Shown one piece after another: positions 32,780 to 42,040 of a stretch of DNA of 64,000 nucleotides. The stretch covers positions 434,001 through 498,000 of the forward strand of contig NZ_JAJBZH010000002.1 of the NCBI RefSeq assembly GCF_020551945.1, read 5' to 3'. The position numbers and the translations under genes were made by a program. Under the pieces are notes generated by a model that saw only the letters and a program-made list of their open reading frames with translations, did not search any database and was not told the origin of the DNA. The first letter of the stretch is position 1. Each line of letters begins with the position of its first letter. The DNA comes from Cellulosimicrobium marinum (GTDB lineage Bacteria > Actinomycetota > Actinomycetes > Actinomycetales > Cellulomonadaceae).

Positions 32780-34513
32780 GTGAGGGCGGTGGCCGGGCGG
32801 TGGGGCGGCATCGGGCGCGGGGTGGCGTGGGGGGTCGCGGCGGCGGTGCCGCTCGCGTTCCTCGGGGTGTTCTTCGCGTGGCCGGTCGTCGCGCTCGTCG
32901 CGCGGGGGTTCGTGGCCGACGGCGCGCTCGACCTCTCGGGGTTCGCGGAGGTCTTCTCGACGCCCCGCACGTGGCGGATCGTCGGGCTCACGCTGTGGCA
33001 GGCCACGCTCGGCACCGCGCTGTCGGTGCTGCTGGGCCTGCCCGGCGCGTACGTGCTCTACCGGTGCCGGTTCCCCGGGCGGCGCGTCGTGCGCGCGCTC
33101 GTCACCGTGCCGTTCGTGCTGCCCACCGTGGTCGTGGGCGTCGCGTTCCGCACGCTCCTGGTCGACGGCGGCCCGCTCGGCTTCCTGCGCCTCGACGGCA
33201 CGTTCGCGGCGATCGTCGTCGCGCTCGTGTTCTTCAACTACTCCGTCGTCGTGCGCACCGTCGGCGGGCTGTGGGAGCACCTCGACCCGCGCGCCGAGCA
33301 GGCCGCGCGCGCCCTCGGCGCGACGCCGTGGCGCGCGTTCCGCACCGTGACCCTGCCGGCCCTGGCGCCCGCGATCGCGAGCGCCGCGTCGATCGTGTTC
33401 CTCTTCTGCGCGACGGCGTTCGGCGTCGTCCTCGTCCTCGGCGGCATCCGCTACGGGACGATCGAGACGGAGATCTGGATCCAGACGACCCAGTTCCTCG
33501 ACCTGCGCACCGCCGCGGTCCTGTCGGTCGTGCAGCTCGTCGTCGTCGTCGCGGCGCTCACGGTCGCGAACCGCACCCGCGCCCGGCGTGAGCGCGCGCT
33601 GTCGCTCACGGCGGCGTCGAGCGCCGCGCACCCCGTGCGCCTGTGGCGGCGCGCACCCGTCGGCAGCGGTCGCCGGGGCAGGCCCGGCGCCGACCTCCTG
33701 CCCGTGGCGGTCACGGCGCTCGTGGTCGTCGTGCTCGTCGGGCTGCCGCTCGCGACGCTCGTCGTGCGGTCCCTGCGCGTGCCGGGCGGCGGCTGGGGGT
33801 TCGACAACTACGCGAACCTCGGCACGACGGGCGGCGCCAACGCCCTGTCGGTGACCGTGTGGGAGGCGGCAGGGAACTCGCTGCGCACCGCCGCGCTCGC
33901 CACCCTGATCGCGGTGGTCGTCGGCGGGCTCGTCGCGCTCGTCGTGTCACGCCGCCCCCGGGCCCGTGCCGGGCGCCGCGCGATCACGGCGCTCGACTCG
34001 CTCTTCATGCTCCCGCTCGGCGTCTCCGCGGTGACGGTGGGGTTCGGGTTCCTCGTCACGCTCGACCGCCCGCTCGGGCTCGACGTCGACCTGCGCACCT
34101 CGGGGCTGCTCGTGCCGATCGCGCAGGCGGTCGTCGCCGTGCCGCTCGTCGTGCGCACGGTGCTGCCGACGCTGCGCGCGATCGACCCGCGCCTGCGCGA
34201 GGCCGCCGCGACCCTCGGGGCCGGTCCCGGGCGGGTGTTCCGCAGCGTCGACGGGCCGATCGCGGCGCGCTCGCTCGGGCTCGCGGTCGGGTTCGCGTTC
34301 GCGGTGTCGCTCGGCGAGTTCGGTGCGACGTCGTTCCTCGCCCGCCCCGACACCGCGACCCTGCCCGTCGTGATCTTCCGCCTCGTGGGCCGCCCGGGCG
34401 CGGAGAACCAGGGCATGGCGCTCGCCGCGAGCGTCGTGCTGGCCCTGCTCACCGCAGCCGTCATGCTGCTCGCCGAGCGGTTGCGCGGCGACCGTCCCGG
34501 AGGAGAGTTCTGA
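32780..34513 (+). CDS. thiP: Thiamine ABC transporter permease
   Basis: A 577-residue permease with two homologous halves of about six helices, each carrying an EAA loop: EQAARALGATPWRAFRTVTLPAL near residue 180 and REAAATLGAGPGRVFRSVDGPI near residue 480. This two-half layout is normal for ThiP-type iron/thiamine permeases. GTG at 32780 is preceded by GGGAGGA at 32768-32774. Its stop overlaps the ATPase start by 1 nt (TGATG). Confidence 0.93.
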   Translation: MRAVAGRWGGIGRGVAWGVAAAVPLAFLGVFFAWPVVALVARGFVADGALDLSGFAEVFSTPRTWRIVGLTLWQATLGTALSVLLGLPGAYVLYRCRFPGRRVVRALVTVPFVLPTVVVGVAFRTLLVDGGPLGFLRLDGTFAAIVVALVFFNYSVVVRTVGGLWEHLDPRAEQAARALGATPWRAFRTVTLPALAPAIASAASIVFLFCATAFGVVLVLGGIRYGTIETEIWIQTTQFLDLRTAAVLSVVQLVVVVAALTVANRTRARRERALSLTAASSAAHPVRLWRRAPVGSGRRGRPGADLLPVAVTALVVVVLVGLPLATLVVRSLRVPGGGWGFDNYANLGTTGGANALSVTVWEAAGNSLRTAALATLIAVVVGGLVALVVSRRPRARAGRRAITALDSLFMLPLGVSAVTVGFGFLVTLDRPLGLDVDLRTSGLLVPIAQAVVAVPLVVRTVLPTLRAIDPRLREAAATLGAGPGRVFRSVDGPIAARSLGLAVGFAFAVSLGEFGATSFLARPDTATLPVVIFRLVGRPGAENQGMALAASVVLALLTAAVMLLAERLRGDRPGGEF

Positions 34514-35622
34514 TGGTGCAGACCGGCGCCGGGCTCGAGGTGCGGGACGTCGTCGTGCGCTACGGGGGCGGCGGCCGCACCCGGCACGCGGACCCCGGCA
34601 CGACGGCGGTCGCGGGCGTCTCGCTCGACGTCGCGCCCGCGGAGGTGCTGGCCCTGCTGGGGCCGAGCGGGTGCGGCAAGTCGAGCCTGCTGCGCGCCGT
34701 CGCGGGCCTCGAGCCCGTCGCGGCGGGGAGCGTGCGCTTCGCGGACGACGACCTCGCGGGCGTCCCGGTGCACCGGCGCGGCTTCGGGCTGATGTTCCAG
34801 GAGGGGCAGCTCTTCCCGCACCGCGACGTCGCGGGGAACGTCGCGTACGGCATCGCGGACCTGCCCCGTGCGGAGCGGGACGACCGCGTGCGCGAGCTGC
34901 TCGACGTCGTCGGGCTCGCCGGGTACGAGAAGCGCCCGGTGACGACCCTCAGCGGCGGGGAGCGCCAGCGTGTCGCGCTCGCGCGGTCCCTCGCGCCGCG
35001 ACCGCGCCTGCTCCTCCTCGACGAGCCGTTGTCCGCGCTCGACCGGGGCCTGCGCGAACGCCTCGCCCTCGACCTGCGGGCCGCCCTGCGCTCGACCGGC
35101 ACGACGGCCGTGTTCGTCACCCACGACCACGACGAGGCGTTCACCGTCGCCGACCGCGTCGCCGTCATGGACGCCGGCCGGCTCCTGCAGGTCGCGCCGC
35201 CCGAGGACCTGTGGCGCGCGCCCGCGTCGCGCCGGGTCGCGGAGTTCCTCGGCTACCAGGCGTTCGTCCCGCTCGACGTCGCGGGGCTCGCCCGTCACGG
35301 CCTGTCAGCACCCCACCGGTCCCGGGACCGACCCGACGCTGACAGGTCGGGGGGACTGCTCGCCGTCGGGCCGCGGGGCCTGCGCGTGACCCGCCGGGAC
35401 GACGACCCGGGGCGGGCGTGGCGGGCGACCGTCGTCGGCTCGACGTTCCGTCGCGGCACGACCGAGGTGACGGTCGACGTCGCGCTCCCGGGCCGGGAGG
35501 GCACCGCCCGGCTCGTCGCGCTCGCCGACGACCCGCAGGCCGGGACCCCGCACGACCTCGACGTGGGGTCGGCGGTCACCGTCGTCGTCGACCCCGCGGG
35601 CTGCGCCGCCGTCCCGGCGTGA
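34513..35622 (+). CDS. thiQ: Thiamine ABC transporter ATPase
   Basis: A 369-residue ABC ATPase: Walker A GPSGCGKSS near residue 52, Q-loop FQEGQLFPHRD, signature LSGGERQRVALARSLAPRPR, Walker B LLLLDEPLSALDRG. About residues 245-369 form a TOBE-like C-terminal part. Within it, residues about 264-278 (SAPHRSRDRPDADRS) are encoded by a symmetric palindromic DNA element (35301-35346), probably an insertion. It is the last gene of the riboswitch-controlled transporter set. Confidence 0.93.
   Translation: MVQTGAGLEVRDVVVRYGGGGRTRHADPGTTAVAGVSLDVAPAEVLALLGPSGCGKSSLLRAVAGLEPVAAGSVRFADDDLAGVPVHRRGFGLMFQEGQLFPHRDVAGNVAYGIADLPRAERDDRVRELLDVVGLAGYEKRPVTTLSGGERQRVALARSLAPRPRLLLLDEPLSALDRGLRERLALDLRAALRSTGTTAVFVTHDHDEAFTVADRVAVMDAGRLLQVAPPEDLWRAPASRRVAEFLGYQAFVPLDVAGLARHGLSAPHRSRDRPDADRSGGLLAVGPRGLRVTRRDDDPGRAWRATVVGSTFRRGTTEVTVDVALPGREGTARLVALADDPQAGTPHDLDVGSAVTVVVDPAGCAAVPA
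35301..35346. repeat. Symmetric palindromic element inside thiQ
   Basis: CCTGTCAGC (35301-35309) and GCTGACAGG (35338-35346) are perfect inverted arms. Exactly 7 nt inside each arm begins the perfect 14-nt palindrome CGGTCCCGGGACCG (35317-35330). The 46-nt unit keeps the reading frame open in a poorly conserved part of the ATPase tail. Confidence 0.72.
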
Positions 35623-35678
35623 TGCACGGGCGACCCTCTCGGCGCGCGACGAGCGGCGGTGCGGCCTAGCGTCGAGGG

Positions 35679-35999
35679 ATGGGAGACGCATCGATCGGGG
35701 ACGAGCTTCCCGAGAAGGACGGCGGCAAGGCCGCGAAGATCCTGTACCGCCCCGTGGGGATCGCGAGCTCGATCGTCGGCGGGCTCGTGGCCGGTCAGGT
35801 GTTCAAGCAGGTGTACAAGCGGGTCGGGCCCGGCGACCGCAAGGACGCGCCGACCCCGCTGCAGTCGGAGTACCCGCTCAAGGAGATCCTGCTCGCGGCG
35901 ATGATCCAGGGGGCGATCTACGCCGTGGTGAAGGCCCTCATCGACCGGGGCGGGGCGCGGGCGTTCGAGAAGTGGACGGGGGAGTGGCCCGGCGACTGA
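35679..35999 (+). CDS. DUF4235 family protein
   Basis: A 106-residue protein with a charged leader, one helix around ILYRPVGIASSIVGGLVAGQVF and a second around ILLAAMIQGAIYAVVKAL, the DUF4235 pattern. Function unknown. TAGCGT at 35667-35672 lies 6 nt before ATG, implying a leaderless message. It converges on the response regulator gene with a 9-nt gap. Confidence 0.87.
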   Translation: MGDASIGDELPEKDGGKAAKILYRPVGIASSIVGGLVAGQVFKQVYKRVGPGDRKDAPTPLQSEYPLKEILLAAMIQGAIYAVVKALIDRGGARAFEKWTGEWPGD

Positions 36000-36008
36000 C
36001 GCGCGCCG

Positions 36009-36689
36009 TCAGCGCTGGTCGCCCGCGTCGTGCACGACGAGCGCGACCTGCGTCCGGTTCTCCACACCGAGCTTGAGCAGCACGTTCGACACGTGCGCCT
36101 TGACGGTGGGCACGCTGAGGTAGAGCCGCGCGCCGATCTCCGCGTTGCTCGCGCCGCGCCCGATCTCGTGCGCGACGTCGCGCTCCCGGTCGGTCAGCCG
36201 GGCCAGCGCGTCCCGGGCGCGCTCGCGGGCGCCGCCCGACCCGGCCGCGGAGGCCATGAGCCGCCGCACGATCTGCGGCGACAGGACGGGCTCGCCCGCG
36301 GCCGCGGCGCGCACGGCGGCGACGATGCGCTCGGGCGGCATGTCCTTGAGCAGGTAGCCGGCCGCGCCGGCGTGCAGGGCGCCGGTCACCTCGGAGTCCG
36401 TGTCGAACGTCGTGAGGACGACGACGGCGGGCCGGTCCGCGCGGGCCTGCACCCGGCGCGTCGCCTCGATGCCGTCGACCCCGGGCATCCGCAGGTCCAT
36501 GAGCACGACGTCCGCCGGGTGCGCGTCGAGGACGGCGGCGACGTCGCCGCCGTCGGCCGCCTCCCCGACGACCTCGACGCCGTGCGCGCCGTCGAGCAGC
36601 AGGCGCAGGCCGGACCGGACGAGGGCGTCGTCGTCGACGACGACGAGCCGGACGGGCCGTTCGGCCGGCTCGCGCGCGGGCTGGCTCAT
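36009..36689 (-). CDS. NarL/LuxR-type response regulator
   Basis: A 226-residue response regulator. The receiver domain (about 13-130) has the phosphoacceptor D65 in LMDLRMPG and the signalling Lys in LLKDMPPE. A LuxR-type HTH (about 160-220, LTDRERDVAHEIGRGASNAEI) binds DNA. Its ATG overlaps the stop of the sensor kinase gene by 4 nt, so the two form a cognate pair. Confidence 0.94.
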   Translation of the reverse strand: MSQPAREPAERPVRLVVVDDDALVRSGLRLLLDGAHGVEVVGEAADGGDVAAVLDAHPADVVLMDLRMPGVDGIEATRRVQARADRPAVVVLTTFDTDSEVTGALHAGAAGYLLKDMPPERIVAAVRAAAAGEPVLSPQIVRRLMASAAGSGGARERARDALARLTDRERDVAHEIGRGASNAEIGARLYLSVPTVKAHVSNVLLKLGVENRTQVALVVHDAGDQR

Positions 36690-37939
36690 GCGTCCCACGG
36701 TAGCCGGACGTCGAGGAGGAACCCGGGGCCGTCGTCGCGCGGCCCGGCGTCGAGGCGCCCCCCGAGGAGCGCGACACGCTCGCGCAGCCCGACGAGCCCG
36801 GTCCCCGTCCCGGCGCCCGTCCCAGTGCTTGTCCTGAGGCCCGGACCGGCCGGCCCGGCGGGGACGAGGCGCGGCCCGCCGTCGGCCACGACCACCCGGA
36901 CCTCGCCCGCCCGCGCGGCGACCCGCACGGTCACCGGCGAGCCGGGCGCGTGCCGCCGCGCGTTCGTCAGCCCTTCCTGCACCGCCCGGTAGGCGGCGAC
37001 CGCGACCGTGGGCGGGGGGACGGCGTCCCCCTCCCGCTCGTAGGTCACCTCGCCCGCGGCGCGCGCCTCGACCACGAGCCGCGGGACGTCGCCGAGACCC
37101 GGCCGGGTCGGGGGCACGTCCGGGTGCTGCGGGTCGTCGGGCAGGTCGCGCAGCACGCGCACGACGTCGCGCAGGTCGTCGAGCGCCGCGCTCACCCCCG
37201 CGCGCACCAGGGCCGCGGCGGACGCGAGCCGTTCTGGCGGCGCGTCGGGGCGGTACTCCAGGGCGCCCGCCGTGGACGCGAGGAGCGACAGGCGGTGGGC
37301 GAGCGTGTCGTGCATCTCGCGCGCGATGCGGGCGCGCTCGGCGAGCCGCGCCTCGGCGACGCGGCGCTCCTGCTCGACCTCCGCGCGTCGGGCCCGCTCG
37401 CGCAGCGACCGCAGCAGCTCGGCGCGCGCCTGCCCGTACGCACCCCACCCGAGGAGGGCGGCGTGGACCGCGAGGTCGCACAGCAGCCACCAGCCGAGCG
37501 GCATGGACACGGGGCGCCACAGCGCCTGGACGGCGTGGCCCGCGAAGCCCGCCGCGGCGACGGGCAGCGCGGTCCGCACCGGGAACCAGCGTGCGACGTG
37601 GAGCGTCGCGACCGTCGACGCGGGCGTCGCCGCGCCGGACACCGCGGCGAGCGCGGCGAGCGCGAGCGCCACCGCGACGGGTCGGCGGGACCACAGGAAC
37701 GGCAGGAGCGCGAGCACCGCGACGGCGACCGCGACGTCGAGCGCGGGGCCGAGCGCCGTGACGTCCGCCCCGGCGAGGACGGGCACCAGCGACAGGAGCG
37801 TGAGGACGGCGACCGCGGCCCACGCGGCCGCGAACCACGACCACGGCAGGATCCGGGCCGTCGGGTCGCGCCGGTGGGCGGCCGTCGCGAGGACGGGCGG
37901 CCCGGCGAGGGGCGGGCAGTCGTGGACGGAGGTGCTCAT
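36686..37939 (-). CDS. Sensor histidine kinase, NarL-type partner
   Basis: A 417-residue kinase. About five hydrophobic helices (residues 33-165) precede a coiled-coil and a HisKA_3 dimerisation helix with the phospho-acceptor H210 in AREMHDTLAHRLSLL. The ATPase domain has NARRHA near residue 320 and GTGTGLVGLRERVALLGG near the end. The stimulus is unknown. TACCGT at 37952-37947 lies 7 nt before ATG, suggesting a leaderless transcript. Confidence 0.93.
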   Translation of the reverse strand: MSTSVHDCPPLAGPPVLATAAHRRDPTARILPWSWFAAAWAAVAVLTLLSLVPVLAGADVTALGPALDVAVAVAVLALLPFLWSRRPVAVALALAALAAVSGAATPASTVATLHVARWFPVRTALPVAAAGFAGHAVQALWRPVSMPLGWWLLCDLAVHAALLGWGAYGQARAELLRSLRERARRAEVEQERRVAEARLAERARIAREMHDTLAHRLSLLASTAGALEYRPDAPPERLASAAALVRAGVSAALDDLRDVVRVLRDLPDDPQHPDVPPTRPGLGDVPRLVVEARAAGEVTYEREGDAVPPPTVAVAAYRAVQEGLTNARRHAPGSPVTVRVAARAGEVRVVVADGGPRLVPAGPAGPGLRTSTGTGAGTGTGLVGLRERVALLGGRLDAGPRDDGPGFLLDVRLPWDA

Positions 37940-37975
37940 GACGTCGACGGTAGGCAGCGTCGCGCCCGCCCGACA

Positions 37976-38050
37976 CCGACCGAGGTCGGGGGTCGACGTC
38001 CGACGGTCGGGGCGGGGACCGCCCTCGGCAGGGGCGGCGACCGACATCGG
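37976..38050. promoter_or_regulatory. Palindromes in the divergent region of the two-component system
   Basis: CCGAC-CGAG-GTCGG (37976-37989), CCGAC-G-GTCGG (38000-38010) and CCGACATCGG (38041-38050) share the half-site CCGA(C). They lie between the kinase gene and the divergent DUF6069-type gene, so they are candidate binding sites for the response regulator. Confidence 0.38.
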
Positions 38051-38140
38051 ACGGGCGCGGCTGGTGACCGAGCGTCGGCAGCGTGAGGGGGTCGGCACGA
38101 GGCCGGCCACGGCCCCGGCCGTGCGACGCAGGAGGTTCCC

Positions 38141-38611
38141 ATGTCCTCGCAGCACCCCACCACCCGTCCCGCCCCCGCGGCGTCGGACCGGACCGGACCG
38201 GCTCAGGACCCGTCCGGCCGGGTCACCGCCGCCCGACGCCGCGTGCCCCCCTGGGCCGTCCCGCTCGCCGCCGCGCTCGTCGGCGCCGCCGTGTGGCTCG
38301 TCGGCACGGCCGCCGGGGTGGACGTCGCCGCCCGGTCCGGGTCGGCCGTGCAGGACGTCGGGCTCGTGTCCGTCGTCGTGGCCGCCCTCGTCGTCGGGTT
38401 CGCCGGCTGGGGCGTTCGCGCCCTCCTCGGGCGGGTCCGCCGGGCCGCCCCCGGCCGGGGCGAGCGCGCCTGGCTCGTCACGTGCGCCGTCGTGCTCGTC
38501 GTGTCCCTGCTCGGCCCGCTGGGCGGTGTCGGCGCGGGCGCGGTCGTCGTGCTCCTCGCCGAGCACGTCGCCGTCGGCGCCGTCGTCATGCTCGGCCTGC
38601 GGCGCGCGTGA
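38141..38611 (+). CDS. DUF6069-like membrane protein
   Basis: A 156-residue protein with a Thr/Pro-rich leader of about 35 residues and four hydrophobic helices (WAVPLAAALVGAAVWLVG is the first), as in DUF6069. AGGAGG precedes the ATG. It is divergent from a kinase/response-regulator pair and is a plausible target of it. Function unknown. Confidence 0.78.
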   Translation: MSSQHPTTRPAPAASDRTGPAQDPSGRVTAARRRVPPWAVPLAAALVGAAVWLVGTAAGVDVAARSGSAVQDVGLVSVVVAALVVGFAGWGVRALLGRVRRAAPGRGERAWLVTCAVVLVVSLLGPLGGVGAGAVVVLLAEHVAVGAVVMLGLRRA

Positions 38612-38651
38612 CGCCGCCCGGTCGGTCGGTCGGGCTCAGGTCACCTGGTCT

Positions 38652-38713
38652 CGCCGAACCCCGGGTTGTTCGGCACGGAAGCCGCTCCGTGCCGAACAAC
38701 CCGGGGTTCGGCG
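38652..38713. terminator. 28-bp perfect hairpin between convergent genes
   Basis: The 28-nt arm 38652-38679 (starting CGCCGAACCCCGGGTT) is exactly complementary to 38686-38713 around a 6-nt loop. It lies between the DUF6069-like gene and the end of the stressosome operon (38718), so it can stop transcription from both sides. There is no T-run. Confidence 0.9.
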
Positions 38714-38717
38714 GCGG

Positions 38718-40304
38718 TCAGACCGGGCGGCGGCGGGCCACGACGACGGCGACGTCGTCCTCGCGGCCGGGGTCGTCGAACGCCGCGACGAGCAGGTCGC
38801 ACGTCGCGGCCGGGTCGCCGCCCGCACCCGTGGCGGCAACCTGCGCCAACCGGTCGACCGCGTGGCGCAGCGAACCGTCCCGGCGCTCGACGAGACCGTC
38901 GGTCACCATGACGAGGAGGTCGCCGGGGGCGAGGACGTCGCGGTGGGCCGGCCGGTCGTCGGGGCTCGGCACGCCCAGGAGGCGCGAGCCCACCTTCGCC
39001 GGGACGACCGTCCCGTCGGTGCGCACGATCAGCGCGGGCAGGTGCCCGGCGTCCGTCACCTCCAGCGCACCGGTCGCCGGGTCGACCACGCACACGCACA
39101 CCGTGGCGAACTCGGTGTGGTCCGCGCGCAGGGTGTCGTTGAGCAGGTCGAGCGCGCGGGCCGCCCCGTGCCCCTCGCGCAGGTAGGCGCGCAGGGTCAG
39201 GCGCACCTCCGCCATGACGGTCGCGGCGCGCAGCGAGTGCCCCTGCACGTCGCCGATCACGACGGCGACACGACCGTCGGGCAGGTCGAACGCGTCGTAG
39301 AAGTCGCCCCCGACGTCGAGGCGCGCGTCCGACGCCTCGTACCGGGCCGTGACGTCGAGCGCGCCCTGCACGGCCAGGCTCGACGGGAGGAACGTGCGCT
39401 GCAGCGCGAGCGTGGTGCGGTGCTCCTCGGCGAAGGTCCGCAGGTTCGACATCGCGGTCGTCGCGGCGTCGGCGAACTTCCCCGCGACGTCGCGCTCCTC
39501 GTCGGTCGGCCCCGCCTGCACGTCGTCCAGCCGGATCCCGAGCCCGCCCACGAGGGCACCGCCCCCGTCGACCAGCCAGATCGTCCACCACGCGCCCGAG
39601 GGCACCCCGGCCTGGGCGAGCAGGGGCCGCCACGGTGCGGGGACGGCGTCGGACCCGAACACGGACGTCGTGAGGCCGGCCGGGGGGAGCACGGGGACCG
39701 TGCCGCGCCCGCGCGCGAGCGGCGCGTCGGGGGTCCGGCACACGGAGCGCAGCACCACTCCCGCGTCCGCCACGATCATCGCGACGACGGGACGCCCGAG
39801 GACGGTGCACGCGCCGCGCGCCGCATGGTCCACGACGTCCTCGGCCGAGCGGGCCTCGTGCATGGGGACGAGGGCCTCCGCGAGCGCCTCCAGGCGTGCG
39901 GCGACCCGGCCCGCGTCCCGCTGGGCGGCGCGGCCCCGGCACAGCGCGCCGACGGTCGCCACGAACTCGTCGCGGTCGAGCGGTTCGGCGAGGTAGGCGT
40001 CGGCGCCACCCTCCAGGCCGGCCGTCCGGGCGGCGGCGTCGACGTCCGTCGCGGACACGTGCAGCACGGGCACGTGGGTGGTCCGCGGGTCGTCCTTCAG
40101 CCGACGGCACACCTCCCGCCCGGACACGTCGGGAAGGTTGACGTCGAGCACGACGGCGTCCGTGCCGGGCGTCGCGAGCCGCAGGGCGTCGGCCCCCGTG
40201 GCCGCCTCGACCACGGCGAACCCGGCGCGCCGCAGCCAGCTCGCCATGACGTACCGGTGCGCCTGCGTGTCGTCGACGACGAGGACGGTGCGCTCGGTGC
40301 TCAT
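38718..40304 (-). CDS. Receiver-GAF-PP2C (SpoIIE-type) serine phosphatase
   Basis: A 528-residue output phosphatase. The receiver domain (about 5-120) has the acceptor D54 in VLDVNLPD. A GAF-like sensor follows at about 140-300. A SpoIIE/RsbU-type PP2C domain (about 310-525) has the metal ligands in DVGGDFYDAF, VIGDVQGHS and MVTDGLVERRDG. It would dephosphorylate an anti-anti-sigma or STAS protein. Its ATG overlaps the hybrid kinase stop by 4 nt. It is the last of six coupled genes. Confidence 0.92.
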   Translation of the reverse strand: MSTERTVLVVDDTQAHRYVMASWLRRAGFAVVEAATGADALRLATPGTDAVVLDVNLPDVSGREVCRRLKDDPRTTHVPVLHVSATDVDAAARTAGLEGGADAYLAEPLDRDEFVATVGALCRGRAAQRDAGRVAARLEALAEALVPMHEARSAEDVVDHAARGACTVLGRPVVAMIVADAGVVLRSVCRTPDAPLARGRGTVPVLPPAGLTTSVFGSDAVPAPWRPLLAQAGVPSGAWWTIWLVDGGGALVGGLGIRLDDVQAGPTDEERDVAGKFADAATTAMSNLRTFAEEHRTTLALQRTFLPSSLAVQGALDVTARYEASDARLDVGGDFYDAFDLPDGRVAVVIGDVQGHSLRAATVMAEVRLTLRAYLREGHGAARALDLLNDTLRADHTEFATVCVCVVDPATGALEVTDAGHLPALIVRTDGTVVPAKVGSRLLGVPSPDDRPAHRDVLAPGDLLVMVTDGLVERRDGSLRHAVDRLAQVAATGAGGDPAATCDLLVAAFDDPGREDDVAVVVARRRPV

Positions 40305-42040
40305 GTGGCCCCCGCCGCACGGCGCAGCGTCGCCACCAGCGACGCACGGTCCACCGCGGCCTTCCCGAGGAACGGGACAGGTCCGAGGGAGGCGGGGACG
40401 TCCGGGGCGGGGACGCTCGACATGAGGACCGCCGGGATGCCCGGGTGCCGGTCCCGGATGCGGCCGAGCAGGGTCACCCCGTCCATGGCGGGCATCCGCA
40501 CGTCCAGCAGCACGACGTCCGCGGGCCCGTCCTTGAGCAGCGCGAGGGCGTGGTCGGCGTCGTGCGCGACGCTGACGCGCGCGGCGTCGTCCCGGAGCAT
40601 CGCGACGAGCACGGTCGCGTAGGCGCGGTCGTCGTCCACGACGAGCACGTGACCCACCGACCGCTCGCGCGCAGCGGGGTCGTCCGCCGGGACCGCGCCG
40701 GGAGCCGCAGCGGCCGAGGGGGTCGGAAGGTCCGGCAGCCGGAGCGTGAAGACGCTGCCCTCGCCCGGGTCCGACGTCGCGACGAGCGTGCCGCCCAGCG
40801 CCTGCGACGTGCTGCGCGCGTACGGCAGACCGAGGCCCGTGCCGCGCACGGTCGGCTGCAGCCGGTTCGGGACCTGCACGAACTCCTCGAAGACGGCGTC
40901 CAGCTGGTCCGCGGGGATGCCGAGGCCGGTGTCGGTCACCGTGAACCGGACGCAGCCCGCGTCGGGGGCGACCTCGAGCCGCACGGTGCCGGCGTCCGTG
41001 AACTTCACCGCGTTGGTGAGGAGGTTGCGCAGGATGCGGGCCAGGAGGCGGCGGTCCGTGACGAGCGCGAGGCCAGGCACCGCGTCGACCTCCAGCGCGA
41101 CGCCGTCGCGCAGCAGCGGCGTGGTCGTGCCGCGCAGCTCGTCGAGGAGCGGGTCGAGCTCGACGCGTGCGGCCTCCACGTCCTCGTGCCCGGCCTCGGC
41201 GCGCGCCAGGTCGAGCAGCTCGTCGACGAGCGTGAGCAGGGTCGCCGCGCTCTCGCGCACGAACGTCACCTGCTGCGCCTGGTCGTCGTCGAGGGGCGAG
41301 TCGCCCAGGAGGGACGTGAGCCCGAGGATCGAGTTCACGGGCGAGCGGAGCTCGTGGCTCACGTTGCGCAGGAACCGGGACTTCGACTCGTTCGCCGCGG
41401 CGAGCGCGCGACCGCGCTCGTCGAGCTCGGCGTAGAGCGCCACGACCCCGGTGTTCGTCTCCTCGAGCTCCGCCGAGAGCTGGTCGTACATCGCGAGCAC
41501 GCCGCGGTTCGTCTCCTCCAGCTCGTCGTTGAACCGGCGCAGCTCCTCGCGCTGGTGCGTGAGCTCGTCGAGGGTGCGCAGCAGGTCCGCGTTCTGCACG
41601 CGGAGCTCCTCCAGCGCGTCCGCGGCGTGCACGGCACCGACCGACCGCCGCACCGTCTCCAAGGTCTCTGCGTCGATCCGCGCGGTCGCGGCGAGCCGCT
41701 TCGTCAGCACGACGCGCGACCCGGCCGGGTCGATCTCCAGGTCGTCGACGAGACGCCGGGCGGCGGGCACGCCGCCGTCGCTCGGGTCGCCCTCGGTCGG
41801 CAGCGGGGCGCTCGCGACCATCTCGGCGTGCAGCTCCGCGTGCGCGACGACCGGCACGACGGTGATGACGACGTCGACCGGTCCCGTCGCGACGGCGGCG
41901 CGCCCCACCTCGGAGAGCGCGGTCGCGACCCGCACCTGGTCCTGCGTGTCGAGGCCGAGGTGGCGGCCGATCTCCCGCCCGGCCCGGCGCAGCGCGAGCA
42001 CGTCGGTGTCGGTGCGGAGCTGTGTCGCGAGCAGCGGCAT
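40301..42040 (-). CDS. Hybrid histidine kinase with receiver domain
   Basis: A 579-residue soluble kinase. An N-terminal region (about 1-140) resembles an RsbT-like ATPase fold without clear nucleotide motifs. A long coiled coil with two similar ELEETN repeats (about 165-215) follows, then HisKA with H229 in NVSHELRSPVNS, HATPase with NAVKFTDAG and GTGLGLPYA, and a C-terminal receiver with its acceptor Asp near 513 (LLDVRMPAMDG). It has no membrane segment, so it senses a cytosolic cue or a stressosome partner. It overlaps the preceding gene by 1 nt (TGATG). Phosphotransfer to the downstream receiver-PP2C is likely. Confidence 0.92.
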   Translation of the reverse strand: MPLLATQLRTDTDVLALRRAGREIGRHLGLDTQDQVRVATALSEVGRAAVATGPVDVVITVVPVVAHAELHAEMVASAPLPTEGDPSDGGVPAARRLVDDLEIDPAGSRVVLTKRLAATARIDAETLETVRRSVGAVHAADALEELRVQNADLLRTLDELTHQREELRRFNDELEETNRGVLAMYDQLSAELEETNTGVVALYAELDERGRALAAANESKSRFLRNVSHELRSPVNSILGLTSLLGDSPLDDDQAQQVTFVRESAATLLTLVDELLDLARAEAGHEDVEAARVELDPLLDELRGTTTPLLRDGVALEVDAVPGLALVTDRRLLARILRNLLTNAVKFTDAGTVRLEVAPDAGCVRFTVTDTGLGIPADQLDAVFEEFVQVPNRLQPTVRGTGLGLPYARSTSQALGGTLVATSDPGEGSVFTLRLPDLPTPSAAAAPGAVPADDPAARERSVGHVLVVDDDRAYATVLVAMLRDDAARVSVAHDADHALALLKDGPADVVLLDVRMPAMDGVTLLGRIRDRHPGIPAVLMSSVPAPDVPASLGPVPFLGKAAVDRASLVATLRRAAGAT

